A stretch of 14,788 bases of DNA from CAYJAD01 sp964371835 (GCA_964371835.1 CAYJOP010000049.1:1-14788), one strand, 5' to 3'; positions 1 through 7,405 are shown, counted from the stretch's first letter. The notes: a model not told the origin generated them from the letters alone. Numbers and translations: made by a program.

Positions 1-54
1 TTTGCTTGCGTTGGCGGCACAAACGCCCATAAGGGGGGTTTGTCATCAGTCTGA
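1..54 (+). CDS. Possible C-terminal end of an upstream gene (partial)
   Basis: Frame 1 is open from the left edge for 17 codons and ends in TGA at 52-54. That stop overlaps the first base of the terminator hairpin at 54-82, which is a usual place for a gene to end. The peptide (containing ACVGGTNAHKGG) is too short to identify. The segment could instead be the 3' part of an RNA gene: bases 19-28 and 34-43 can form a 10-pair stem with one mismatch. Frame 3 also has a stop, at 28-30. I do not recognise the product, and the coding call rests only on the position of the stop relative to the terminator. Confidence 0.3.
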   Translation, partial: FACVGGTNAHKGGLSSV

Positions 55-84
55 AACCCCACTGTTTTTGACAGTGGGGTTTTA
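54..84 (+). terminator. Rho-independent terminator of the rightward upstream unit
   Basis: A perfect 12-pair stem (AAACCCCACTGT at 54-65 with ACAGTGGGGTTT at 71-82) closes a 5-base loop, with T's at 80-83. The T tract is short and partly inside the stem. The A run on the left arm means it could also stop leftward transcription leaving aat. It most likely ends whatever enters from the left edge. Confidence 0.8.
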
Positions 85-150
85 TAGTGCTGACAAAGTA
101 ATGCTGGTTTAGATGATGTAGTTTTTTGCAGTTTTTGACAGTGGGGTTTT
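64..150 (+). repeat. Direct repeat of the terminator loop and right arm (64-83 and 131-150)
   Basis: Twenty bases covering the loop and right arm of the terminator (64-83) recur exactly at 131-150, 67 bases downstream, where they are followed by two more T's. The second copy has no matching AAACCCC left arm nearby, so alone it is not a complete terminator. It looks like a partial duplication or the remnant of a second terminator. The rest of 84-275 contains no gene that I can support. Confidence 0.75.
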
Positions 151-275
151 TTGTTGTGCAAATTGTAAAATGAAGGTTATTAAAAACATTCATAATTGCT
201 TTTTTAGCCATACGGATATGGCATAAATTCAACACTATATCAAGGTGTTAATTTAGAATTATAAGGTTTTATTTT

Positions 276-974
276 TCAAGAATTTATATTGCTATGATAG
301 CTTTCAAAATCCATGAAGTCAACGCCACAAAGTTGTAATGCCTGCTCAAGTAAGTTGCAAAAATCTGGGCGTGCAATGCATGTTGCACCCATTTCTAGCA
401 TATGCGGAGTTTCTTGCTGACAGTCGAACAATATAAAACCTTGTGTTTTTAGTAAGTTGACTAAATAAGATAGAGCAATTTTAGAGGCATCTGGCACAAG
501 ATGAAACATGGATTCACCAAAAAATGCCTTACCTAGCGCAACACCGTAAACACCACCCACCAAGGTTTCACCCTTCCAACATTCAACAGAGTAAGCAAAG
601 CCAAGCAAATGCAACACCCTATAAGCATCTTGCATTTCTGGTAAAATCCAAGTACCGCTTTGTTTTGGCCTTGACACAGTGGCGCAATTTTTTATTACCA
701 AATCGAAAGCTTTATTAAGAGTGCAATGAAAAGGTCCATTTCTAATTTTACGCTTCAAACGGCTTGATATGTAGAATTTATCCAGCGGCAAAACACATCT
801 TGGTTCAGGCGACCACCAAAGAATGGGGCTATGTTCATCATACCAAGGAAAAATGCCCTGAGCATAACCAAATAATAGTCGCTCAGGGCTTAAATCTCCC
901 CCCACTGCCACAAGGCCATCTTCTGCCTTGTGAACAGGGGGGAACCATGTTTCATCATTTAGTAATGCAACCAT
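276..974 (-). CDS. aat: Leucyl/phenylalanyl-tRNA--protein transferase
   Basis: This cytoplasmic aminoacyl-transferase moves Leu or Phe from charged tRNA to the N-terminal Lys or Arg of a protein, creating a primary N-degron. The 232 residues match the usual family length. Family motifs are in order: WFPP (10-13), GLVAVGGDL (20-28), GIFPWY (40-45), WWSPEPR (53-59), LVGGVYGV (138-145), GESMF (153-157, with the conserved Glu at 154) and DCQQ (184-187, with Gln186 aligning with the key Gln of E. coli Aat). The start is the ATG at 974-972, which shares one base with the TAA of clpA (TAATG). No Shine-Dalgarno sequence is visible, so translation is probably coupled to clpA. It is the last gene of clpS-clpA-aat, a functional set. 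No convincing leftward terminator follows; the hairpin at 54-82 may serve. Confidence 0.97.
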   Translation of the reverse strand: MVALLNDETWFPPVHKAEDGLVAVGGDLSPERLLFGYAQGIFPWYDEHSPILWWSPEPRCVLPLDKFYISSRLKRKIRNGPFHCTLNKAFDLVIKNCATVSRPKQSGTWILPEMQDAYRVLHLLGFAYSVECWKGETLVGGVYGVALGKAFFGESMFHLVPDASKIALSYLVNLLKTQGFILFDCQQETPHMLEMGATCIARPDFCNLLEQALQLCGVDFMDFESYHSNINS

Positions 975-3196
975 TAAGTTAAGCCATAACTAAATTTTAA
1001 ACCTTCTTCTCCAGCATCAACAGTCACAACACCACCCTTAGTTAACTCGCCAAACAATAGTTCTTGGGCCAGCACATCTTCAAGCTCAGTGCGTAAAAGT
1101 CTCTGCAAAGGCCTTGCTCCATAGATTGGGTCAAAACCTTTTTCAGCAAGCCACTCTTGCGCATTAGATGTAAGGACAATTTTAACTTTGCGTGAGCTTA
1201 GGCTTTGGGCCAATTGCCCCACAAATTTATTAACAATATAGCCCATAAGTTCAGCACTTAGGCCATTAAATGGAATTATGGCATCAAGTCTATTTCTAAA
1301 CTCAGGTGAGAAAATATTTTCTACAGCTTTTAAGCCTTTTTCTGCCATATTTTCAGGACGTTGGTCGCCAAAACCCAAGTTATTTTTAGCCATTTCTCGA
1401 ACACCAGCATTGGAGGTCATAATTAAAATAACATTACGAAAATCAGCCTTGCGCCCAGTATTGTCTGTTAAAGTACCGTAGTCCATAACTTGCAAGAGCA
1501 CGTTATAAATATCTTCATGTGCCTTCTCAATTTCATCAAGTAAGATCAATGAGTACGGAGCCTTGCGTATAGCTTCAGTGAGCTGACCACCTTGCTCAAA
1601 GCCAACATATCCTGGAGGTGCACCAATAAAGCGTGATACGGCGTGTTTTTCCATATATTCACTCATATCGTAGCGCAAAAACTGCACTCCAAGACAATCT
1701 GCAAGCTGCTTTGCAAGTTCAGTCTTGCCAACTCCAGTTGGTCCATAAAATAAAAAACAGCCAGCCGGTCTTTGTTCTTGATTAAGACCAGCCCTTGCTC
1801 GTAAAATTGCTTTTACAGTTTGGCTAACTGCCGTATCTTGGCCAAAAACACGCTCTTTTAAATCTTGCTCAAGGGTAGAGAGGCGTTCCTTCTCCCTACC
1901 AGAAACTGAACGTTCAGGAATACCAGCCATGCGAGCAACAACTCGCTCAATATCAGCAACACTTACTCTGGCCTTTTTCTTTCCACTGCTTTTAAGGCGC
2001 ACAGCAGCACCTGCTTCATCCATAATATCTATTGCTTTGTCAGGCAAAAGCCTATCTTGCAAATGCCTTGCGGAAAGATCCACAGCTGCCTTTAAGCTTG
2101 TATTTGGATAACTAACGTTATGATGCTCAGCATAACGACTCTGTAAACCTTGTAAGATTGCATAGCATTCAACCTCGGATGGCTCTCGAATATCAATGCG
2201 TTGAAAACGCCTTGAAAGCGCCCTATCTTTTTCCAGTTGATTTCTAAATTCTTCATGTGTGGTTGAACCCATACAACGAATTGCACCACTGGCAAGCACT
2301 GGTTTTAATAAATTTGAAGCATCAAGCGAACCACCAGAAGTTGAACCTGCTCCAACAATTGTATGAATTTCATCTATAAACAAAATGGCATTGGGGACTT
2401 TTTTGAGTGACTTAATCACTCCCTTCAATCTATTTTCAAAGTCACCACGGTAACGAGCACCAGCAAGCAAACTACCCATATCTAGTGCAAAAATCCTTGC
2501 ATTTTTAAATTCTTCTGGCACTTTTTGTTCAAAAATGCGTAAAGCTAGACCTTCAGCAATGGCAGTTTTACCAACACCTGGCTCACCTACAAATAAAGGA
2601 TTATTCTTACGCCTGCGGCATAAAACCTCTACAGTTCTATCAAGTTCAAGCTCACGCCCAACCAGTGGGTCAATATCACCAGCGGCAGCCTTTGCAGTAA
2701 GCTCCTGAGCAAATTTGGCTAAAGGATCGGAATTTTCTTTGCCTTGCTCAACACCTTGTGAGCCATTGCCGTCTTCACCATGCGAGATATACTCTAAAAC
2801 ATTTGCACGGGTAAGACCCTGTTTTTTCAGATAATAACTAGCGTAAGTTTCATCTTCTTCCATAATAGCGGCAAGCACATCGCCAAGCTCCACTTGCTCA
2901 CGCCCTGCAGAACGAATATGGCTTACAGCATTTTCAAGCACTCGCTGTACTCCATCAGTTTGTATAACATCTTTGGCATTTTTGCCTTCATTTAGCTCTA
3001 AATATTGAGAAAAAAACTCCTCCAATTGCTCGCGCAAGACCATGGTGTCAGCCCCACAACCTTCTAGCAAGTTGCGCCCCTGATCCTCTGTAGTTATGGC
3101 ATAGAGCAAGTGCTCAAGAGTTAAAAACTCATGATTTCTTCGTTGCACATCTTGCAAAGCAAAATGCAAGACTTTTTGTAAACTTCTACCAAGCAT
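974..3196 (-). CDS. clpA: ATP-dependent Clp protease ATP-binding subunit ClpA
   Basis: ClpA is a hexameric AAA+ unfoldase that feeds substrates, including ClpS-delivered N-degron proteins, to the ClpP peptidase. At 740 residues it is the normal ClpA size. It has a Clp N-domain (about 1-145), a first AAA module with Walker A GEPGVGKT (204-211) and Walker B Asp275-Glu276, and a second module with GPTGVGKT (485-492), Asp554-Glu555 and sensor-2 GARPLQR (693-699). There is no long ClpB-type middle domain. LGF at 607-609 lies where E. coli ClpA has its IGL ClpP-binding loop, so it should dock ClpP. An AGGA box six bases before the ATG supports the start. It lies 21 bases downstream of clpS and overlaps aat by one base. 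clpP is not in the window. Confidence 0.97.
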   Translation of the reverse strand: MLGRSLQKVLHFALQDVQRRNHEFLTLEHLLYAITTEDQGRNLLEGCGADTMVLREQLEEFFSQYLELNEGKNAKDVIQTDGVQRVLENAVSHIRSAGREQVELGDVLAAIMEEDETYASYYLKKQGLTRANVLEYISHGEDGNGSQGVEQGKENSDPLAKFAQELTAKAAAGDIDPLVGRELELDRTVEVLCRRRKNNPLFVGEPGVGKTAIAEGLALRIFEQKVPEEFKNARIFALDMGSLLAGARYRGDFENRLKGVIKSLKKVPNAILFIDEIHTIVGAGSTSGGSLDASNLLKPVLASGAIRCMGSTTHEEFRNQLEKDRALSRRFQRIDIREPSEVECYAILQGLQSRYAEHHNVSYPNTSLKAAVDLSARHLQDRLLPDKAIDIMDEAGAAVRLKSSGKKKARVSVADIERVVARMAGIPERSVSGREKERLSTLEQDLKERVFGQDTAVSQTVKAILRARAGLNQEQRPAGCFLFYGPTGVGKTELAKQLADCLGVQFLRYDMSEYMEKHAVSRFIGAPPGYVGFEQGGQLTEAIRKAPYSLILLDEIEKAHEDIYNVLLQVMDYGTLTDNTGRKADFRNVILIMTSNAGVREMAKNNLGFGDQRPENMAEKGLKAVENIFSPEFRNRLDAIIPFNGLSAELMGYIVNKFVGQLAQSLSSRKVKIVLTSNAQEWLAEKGFDPIYGARPLQRLLRTELEDVLAQELLFGELTKGGVVTVDAGEEGLKFSYGLT

Positions 3197-3217
3197 ATAT
3201 AATCCTAAGATACAAAA

Positions 3218-3535
3218 TTATTCAGCAATTTCTAAAGTGCAACGCAATGGAAAACCAGCCTCACGAGCCATATGACGCGTTTGTCTTACTTTTGTTTCTG
3301 CAATTTCATGAGTATAAACTCCACATAAACCTATGCCATGCTCATGCACGGCAAGCATAATTTGTGTTGCATCATCCTCACTTTTACGAAAAACCCTAAC
3401 TAATACATGCACCACAAAATCCATACTAGTATAATCATCATTGTGCAAAAGCACCTTGTACATTTTAGGCTCTTGCACGTCATCCTCAAGCAAGCTTAAA
3501 TTTTCCTGCTCAACGTCTAAACGCGGATTGGTCAT
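3218..3535 (-). CDS. clpS: ATP-dependent Clp protease adaptor ClpS
   Basis: ClpS is a small cytoplasmic adaptor that binds N-terminal Leu, Phe, Tyr or Trp and hands the protein to the N-domain of ClpA. The 105 residues are the usual length. A flexible N-terminal tail (about 1-22) precedes the core. The N-degron pocket residues are present: Asn32-Asp33-Asp34 in LLHNDDYT, Met38, and His64 in MLAVHEHG. The C-terminal core AETKVRQTRHMAREAGFPL (79-97) is also typical. AAAGGA six bases before the ATG is a clear ribosome binding site. It is the first gene of clpS-clpA-aat, with a 158-base upstream gap holding a candidate promoter. The intact pocket says it should bind standard bacterial N-degrons. 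Confidence 0.97.
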   Translation of the reverse strand: MTNPRLDVEQENLSLLEDDVQEPKMYKVLLHNDDYTSMDFVVHVLVRVFRKSEDDATQIMLAVHEHGIGLCGVYTHEIAETKVRQTRHMAREAGFPLRCTLEIAE

Positions 3536-3609
3536 AAATAATCCTTTAATTTGTACATAAGGCCTTAATTTGTGCTTAAAAAACTAAACACTAACGCCCT
3601 ATATGCAGA

Positions 3610-3638
3610 CGCATAGCACGGCTAAAAAACGATAGCAA
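3610..3638 (-). promoter_or_regulatory. Candidate sigma-70-type promoter for clpS-clpA-aat
   Basis: On the minus strand, TTGCTA (3638-3633) and TATGCG (3615-3610) are separated by 17 bases, and TG one base before the -10 gives an extended -10. The match is moderate. It lies about 75 bases before the clpS ATG, in the only sizeable gap ahead of this operon. No good sigma-32 promoter (CTTGAA...CCCCAT) was seen here. Confidence 0.35.
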
Positions 3639-3647
3639 GAAGTAAAA

Positions 3648-3691
3648 AAGAAAAAAGTTTTATCAAATCAGTATAATAAGAAAAAAGTTTT
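3648..3691. repeat. AT-rich direct repeat and weak hairpin after radA
   Basis: AAGAAAAAAGTTTT occurs at 3648-3661 and again at 3678-3691, a 30-base period. The second copy is part of a 10-pair, almost entirely A-T inverted repeat (about 3673-3697). On the minus strand, the direction of radA, these give runs of six T's just beyond the radA stop. They may act as a weak terminator or an A/T-tract element upstream of the clpS promoter. The stem is too AT-rich to be called a standard terminator. Confidence 0.4.
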
Positions 3692-3693
3692 TA

Positions 3694-5025
3694 TTATCTT
3701 TTGGAAAATAGATTTTTTTGTAACTGCATGACTGTTGTCATACCATTCTTATTAGCATCAGGATGATAAATGGGAGAATAACCAAGCCGACTAGCTTGGG
3801 CAAAACGAATTTCTTGAGCATTGACTGGGCGCACTTGACCGTTTAAGTCCACTTCACCCCAAAATACTGCACGTTCAGGCAAAGAAATGTCATAAAATGA
3901 TGATAACACCGCTGCCACAAGAGCCAAATCCATGCCTGGGTCATCAAGGCGCATGCCTCCACCAACCTTTGCATAAATATCAACTTGCCCAAAGTTTAGT
4001 TTAAGCCTCTTTTCAAGCACGGCTAGCAATAAATGTAAGCGGTTTGTATCAAAACCAAGGGCGGTACGTCTAGGAATTGCTAAATATGTCTTTGACACAA
4101 GGGCCTGCACTTCCACAGCAAAAGGCCTATGACCATCTACAGCCATGACCACAGCCGTACCACTTAAGGATGCATCTCTTGCTCCAAGGAAAAATGTTGA
4201 TGGATCCTCCACCAACTCCATGCCATTATTAGTCATATGAAAAACAAGCAATTCTTCGTTGGGACCAAAGCGATTTTTAAAAACCCTAAGCAGCCTAAAC
4301 ATTTGCCGTCTATCGCCCTCAAGAGAAATCACAGTGTCAACCATATGTTCAAGCAAACGAGGGCCTGCCAATGTGCCCTCCTTGGTCACATGCCCCACAA
4401 GCACAAGACAAGTGCCAGCACTGCGGCATTTTTCAATCAAATCCGTAGCAACTGCACGCACTTGGCTAACATTGCCCGGCAAACCTTCAGCCTCCATACT
4501 AGTTAAAGTTTGTACAGAGTCCACAATCAACAAAGCTGGCGGAGTTTTGCTTAACACACCGTGCAAATCTTCCACATGTGACGTTGCAAGAGCCAGCAAA
4601 TTTTCATGTAAGATATTTAATCGCTCTGCCCTGCCTTTAATTTGCGGCAAAGATTCCTCTCCACTGGCATAAACCACAGGTAAGCCAGATGCCGCCACAT
4701 AGCCAGCAAGCTGCAAAAGCAATGTGGACTTACCAACTCCTGGTTCACCACCCATTAAAAGCGCAGAACCAGGCACAAAACCCTGACCAAGCACCCTATC
4801 AAGAGGCTCAAGGCCAGAGCCAAAGGCTGCAAAGCCATGTTCACTAACAGATTGTAATGGTATGGGATTTTTATTTGAATGAGCTGTTTTTTGCTTGGAC
4901 TTAACGCTAGAAACTAAGGCCACCTCCAATGTATTCCACGCTTGACAAGAAGGACACTGCCCACGCCATTGCGCACTCTGCGCCCCACACGCTGAACATA
5001 CATAATTTTCACGAACCTTAGCCAT
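3694..5025 (-). CDS. radA: DNA repair protein RadA (branch migration ATPase)
   Basis: RadA is a RecA-like ATPase that helps process recombination intermediates and promotes branch migration alongside RecA. The 443 residues fit the family. It has an N-terminal zinc finger (Cys10, Cys13, Cys24, Cys27), a RecA-type core with Walker A GEPGVGKST (93-101) and Walker B LLIVDS (165-170), the diagnostic KNRFG motif (250-254), and a C-terminal Lon-protease-like domain (about 275-440) with GGGMRLDDPGMDLAL. AAGG five bases before the ATG supports the start. It lies 115 bases after the zinc-ribbon gene and may be read from the metH-side operon, from its own promoter, or both. Nothing is missing or odd in the protein. 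Confidence 0.97.
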   Translation of the reverse strand: MAKVRENYVCSACGAQSAQWRGQCPSCQAWNTLEVALVSSVKSKQKTAHSNKNPIPLQSVSEHGFAAFGSGLEPLDRVLGQGFVPGSALLMGGEPGVGKSTLLLQLAGYVAASGLPVVYASGEESLPQIKGRAERLNILHENLLALATSHVEDLHGVLSKTPPALLIVDSVQTLTSMEAEGLPGNVSQVRAVATDLIEKCRSAGTCLVLVGHVTKEGTLAGPRLLEHMVDTVISLEGDRRQMFRLLRVFKNRFGPNEELLVFHMTNNGMELVEDPSTFFLGARDASLSGTAVVMAVDGHRPFAVEVQALVSKTYLAIPRRTALGFDTNRLHLLLAVLEKRLKLNFGQVDIYAKVGGGMRLDDPGMDLALVAAVLSSFYDISLPERAVFWGEVDLNGQVRPVNAQEIRFAQASRLGYSPIYHPDANKNGMTTVMQLQKNLFSKR

Positions 5026-5140
5026 AACTGCCTTTATGGTATTATCTTATTAAAATTTTATTGGAAACAAAACAAGGCCTTCCCCTAATACCTCGATAAT
5101 AATGTTTCGTTGACGATGCAGATTATGCTTATTAAATGAC

Positions 5141-5899
5141 CTACTCTTTGACTGTGTCTTTGGCACTAACAATCTTGACCCCAAACTCCGCCACTTCAGG
5201 TGATGGATTATAAAAAAGCACCATGAAGGGCACTTCACCCATGGGGGCAACATCAGTATTTTTGGTTAGTATTTCAATTTGATTACTTAAAAAAGCCTCT
5301 AGCTCTTCCTCGCCAAGCACTTGTAATTGAAATAATGAAAGTACAGCTCCACACAATTGCCTTTTAGCCATAAGTGTTGACTTATCTTTGGCATAAACTG
5401 CGGCCTCAACTTCAATTAAGTCCTTTGCCACTGGAAATTCATTAACCACAATACCTTCAATTACAAAAATAGAACCAACTTTTTCATTTTGCACATAATA
5501 CTGACGCACATTACGCATGGTCATAAGCTCAACACTTTTATCCTGAGCTTTTGAGTCTTCAACTACATCGGTTGTGGTCAATATCTTAGTGTAATACCAC
5601 CAACCACCAACACCAATAGCCCCAAGTAATAAAAGCATAAAAATTAATGAAAAAACTTTTCCTTTCTTAGATTTTGGTTCTCCTGGTGAATCTAGGTCAT
5701 TAATATCAATACCATTTGATTTATCAAGGTCCGTTGACATATCATCAAGGTCAGTGTTTAAACCTTCCTTACCATTTGCAAGGGATGCTTCAATGCTAAA
5801 AACATTTTTGCAAACAGAACAACGCAATTTTGCATTGGCCTTTACAGCACTATCAGCAAGGTTAAACCTGCTTTCGCAATTAGGGCATGTTACTTCCAT
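5141..5899 (-). CDS. Zinc-ribbon (MJ0042-type) single-pass membrane protein with DUF3426-like domain
   Basis: The function is unknown. The 252 residues begin with a zinc ribbon of the MJ0042/zinc_ribbon_5 type: CPNC (5-8) and CSVC (27-30). An acidic linker follows (about 46-70), containing TDLDDMSTDLD, then a basic patch (KSKKGK, 76-81), one hydrophobic membrane segment (about 82-103) and a C-terminal domain (about 118-245) that resembles DUF3426. The charge pattern suggests the zinc ribbon is cytoplasmic and the C-terminal domain periplasmic. The gene starts 4 bases after the hpt stop, so it belongs to that operon; its ribosome binding site is weak. Such proteins are widespread in Proteobacteria without an assigned role. 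DNA, RNA or protein binding by the ribbon is only a guess. Confidence 0.85.
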   Translation of the reverse strand: MEVTCPNCESRFNLADSAVKANAKLRCSVCKNVFSIEASLANGKEGLNTDLDDMSTDLDKSNGIDINDLDSPGEPKSKKGKVFSLIFMLLLLGAIGVGGWWYYTKILTTTDVVEDSKAQDKSVELMTMRNVRQYYVQNEKVGSIFVIEGIVVNEFPVAKDLIEVEAAVYAKDKSTLMAKRQLCGAVLSLFQLQVLGEEELEAFLSNQIEILTKNTDVAPMGEVPFMVLFYNPSPEVAEFGVKIVSAKDTVKE

Positions 5900-5903
5900 A
5901 ATA

Positions 5904-6434
5904 CTACTCTACAATTAGTTCATAAAGTCCAGGTAAGCTACGGTATTGCTCCGCAAAATCCAGACCATAGCCAACAATAAAACCACCAAAAATGCGAAAA
6001 CACACAAAATCGGGGGAAAAGTCCACTTCACGACGCTCATGCTTATTAATCAGCACAGCAGAACGCACTGATAATGCACCACAATTTTCAAAGCGTTGCA
6101 TCAAAAATTGCATGCTACGCCCTGTGTCCACAATATCTTCAACCACAAGAACATGCTTGCCCGCAAGGTCTGTGCTTATGTCTTTAGAAAATTCAATATT
6201 TCCAGATGATGTTTGCCCCATGCCATAACTGGAAAGGCACACAAAATCAATTTCAACACTCTTTCTACCAAGGGCACGCAAAAGATCTGCACAAAAAACA
6301 ACAGCCCCTTTTAACACACCAACAAGCACAAGTGGTTCATCTCTATACAATAAATCTATTTGCTTGCCCAATGCTCTAACTTGGGCTGAAATTTCTTCAG
6401 CTGAAAAAAGTTCTCGAACTTCAACTACATTCAT
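5904..6434 (-). CDS. hpt: Hypoxanthine phosphoribosyltransferase
   Basis: This cytoplasmic purine-salvage enzyme joins hypoxanthine (often also guanine) to PRPP to give IMP or GMP. The 176 residues are normal for bacterial HPRT. It shows the LKG pyrophosphate loop (41-43), the SSY flexible-loop start (68-70), the PRPP-binding motif VLVVEDIVDTGRS (95-107, acidic pair Glu99-Asp100), Lys131 in the purine-contact position, and FIVGYGLDF (152-160) with the conserved Asp159. AGGTG four bases before the ATG is a reasonable ribosome binding site; part of it overlaps the stop region of the gene ahead. It lies 7 bases after the acetyltransferase and 4 before the zinc-ribbon gene. Base preference cannot be settled from the sequence. 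Confidence 0.95.
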   Translation of the reverse strand: MNVVEVRELFSAEEISAQVRALGKQIDLLYRDEPLVLVGVLKGAVVFCADLLRALGRKSVEIDFVCLSSYGMGQTSSGNIEFSKDISTDLAGKHVLVVEDIVDTGRSMQFLMQRFENCGALSVRSAVLINKHERREVDFSPDFVCFRIFGGFIVGYGLDFAEQYRSLPGLYELIVE

Positions 6435-6441
6435 ATGTCAC

Positions 6442-6906
6442 CTAAAGCTTTAGTAAAACAGCAGTTTCATCACAGTCAGGGTACTTTGGACAGTGTACGC
6501 AATCTGCCCAAATCTTTTGCGGCAATACATCTTTATCCACAACGCTAAAACCAAGACATTTGAAAAAATCTTCCTGATAGGTTAGCGCAAAAGCTGTATC
6601 AATACCAAGCTCTGCACAATCCTTTAGGCAAACTTCGACGATTTTACGTCCAAGACCTTGTTTTCTATGCTCATCTGCTACAACGAGTGAGCATATTTCT
6701 GCTAAATTATCCCACATAGGTGAAAGTGCACAGCAAGCTAGCATCTTTCCATCAGGATTTTCAGCAATATAAAAATCGCGAATATGCCTGTATAAATGAC
6801 TTAAAGCCCTTGGCAACAAAAGTCCTTGGCTAGCACATCCCATTAACAAGGCATGGATGCCTTTAACATCCGCCATATTAGCCCTACGAATTGTCACGTT
6901 TTGCAT
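6442..6906 (-). CDS. GNAT N-acetyltransferase, possibly a short ArgA-like N-acetylglutamate synthase
   Basis: A GCN5-related acetyltransferase of 154 residues. The acetyl-CoA loop is visible as RKQGLGRK (81-88) following the strand CSLVV (about 72-76). The C-terminus holds a Cys-rich tail, WADCVHCPKYPDCDE, with cysteines at 136, 139 and 145. From memory, a similar tail occurs in short GNAT proteins annotated as amino-acid N-acetyltransferase (ArgA-like, first step of arginine synthesis), so that is the leading guess. No other arginine gene is nearby. The ATG at 6906 is preferred over that at 6912 because AGAGGA (6920-6915) sits 8 bases before the former and only 2 before the latter. It overlaps the 3' end of the tlpA-like gene by 23 bases, which suggests translational coupling. 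Confidence 0.85.
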   Translation of the reverse strand: MQNVTIRRANMADVKGIHALLMGCASQGLLLPRALSHLYRHIRDFYIAENPDGKMLACCALSPMWDNLAEICSLVVADEHRKQGLGRKIVEVCLKDCAELGIDTAFALTYQEDFFKCLGFSVVDKDVLPQKIWADCVHCPKYPDCDETAVLLKL

Positions 6907-7393
6907 CGGCATCTTCCTCTAAAAGCATATTGATAAACTTTTTTAACTCATCTTCGGTTACAAATCCTGCTGCATTGGCCACTATTTTTCCATTTTTATC
7001 ATAAACTAAATTATGCGGTATTGTGTACACCTTAAAAAAACTAAGTAAGTCCATTTCTGCTAATAGCACGGAATAATTTACATTCATTTCTTTCAAAAAT
7101 GGAGCGATTTTTGTTACATCTTCATCTCCAGAAATACCAATTACCACCACATCTTTAGACATTGTTTTGGCAATGGATACAAGGCCTGGTATTTCATCTC
7201 GACAAGGGGGACACCAAGTGGCAAAAAAATTCACCACTACAATCTTGCCCTTATGTTCGGCAATGAAATCATTATATTCCTGTAAATTTATTGCAGTAAA
7301 CTTTTCATTAGCTTCAACTTTACCGCTAACGCCAAATATCAGCGTAGTTACACAAAAAACCAAGCAAAACATGTATATGAATAACTTCTTCAT
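6884..7393 (-). CDS. TlpA-like thioredoxin-fold protein, exported
   Basis: A periplasmic or membrane-anchored thiol-disulfide protein of the TlpA/ResA family, likely to reduce disulfides or help cytochrome c maturation. The 169 residues start with a signal segment (MKKLFIYMF then a hydrophobic run to about 23). The thioredoxin active site is WCPPC (60-64) and the cis-proline is Pro125 in YTIPHN. The FATWCPPCRDEIPGL context is typical of TlpA. The frame is open upstream to 7480, but AGGA (7405-7402), eight bases before the 7393 ATG, and the signal peptide fix the start there. It begins 10 bases after the metH stop and overlaps the acetyltransferase by 23 bases. No cytochrome biogenesis genes are in view, so its substrate is unknown. 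Confidence 0.92.
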   Translation of the reverse strand: MKKLFIYMFCLVFCVTTLIFGVSGKVEANEKFTAINLQEYNDFIAEHKGKIVVVNFFATWCPPCRDEIPGLVSIAKTMSKDVVVIGISGDEDVTKIAPFLKEMNVNYSVLLAEMDLLSFFKVYTIPHNLVYDKNGKIVANAAGFVTEDELKKFINMLLEEDADAKRDNS

Positions 7394-7401
7394 AAATATA
7401 A

Positions 7402-7405
7402 TCCT
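7402..7405 (-). promoter_or_regulatory. Ribosome binding site deciding the tlpA-like start
   Basis: AGGA on the minus strand lies 8 bases ahead of the ATG at 7393-7391 and overlaps the TAG stop of metH (7406-7404). It rules out the in-frame upstream ATG at 7480, which would put the protein start inside metH and ahead of the signal peptide. Confidence 0.7.

Noticed and set aside
207..222. 6-pair hairpin GCCATA-CGGA-TATGGC
   Set aside because: It has no T tract on its 3' side on either strand, so it does not qualify as a terminator; short dyads of this size are common.
231..249. Possible aat terminator AACAC...GTGTT
   Set aside because: The stem is only 5-6 pairs and is followed on the minus strand by a mixed, not T-rich, sequence.
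4259..4672. 137-codon open frame on the plus strand
   Set aside because: It is antisense to the conserved RecA-like core of radA, has no recognisable motif, and is explained by codon bias of radA.
5041..5070. Promoter-like TTGTTT-18-GATAAT ahead of radA on the minus strand
   Set aside because: The -10 would lie about 15 bases before the radA ATG, leaving little room for the ribosome binding site in the transcript; probably an AT-rich coincidence.
6442..6453. Perfect 12-base palindrome CTAAAGCTTTAG
   Set aside because: It is made of the last codons and stop of the acetyltransferase gene plus the start of the hpt ribosome binding region; no second copy was seen, so an operator role is unsupported.
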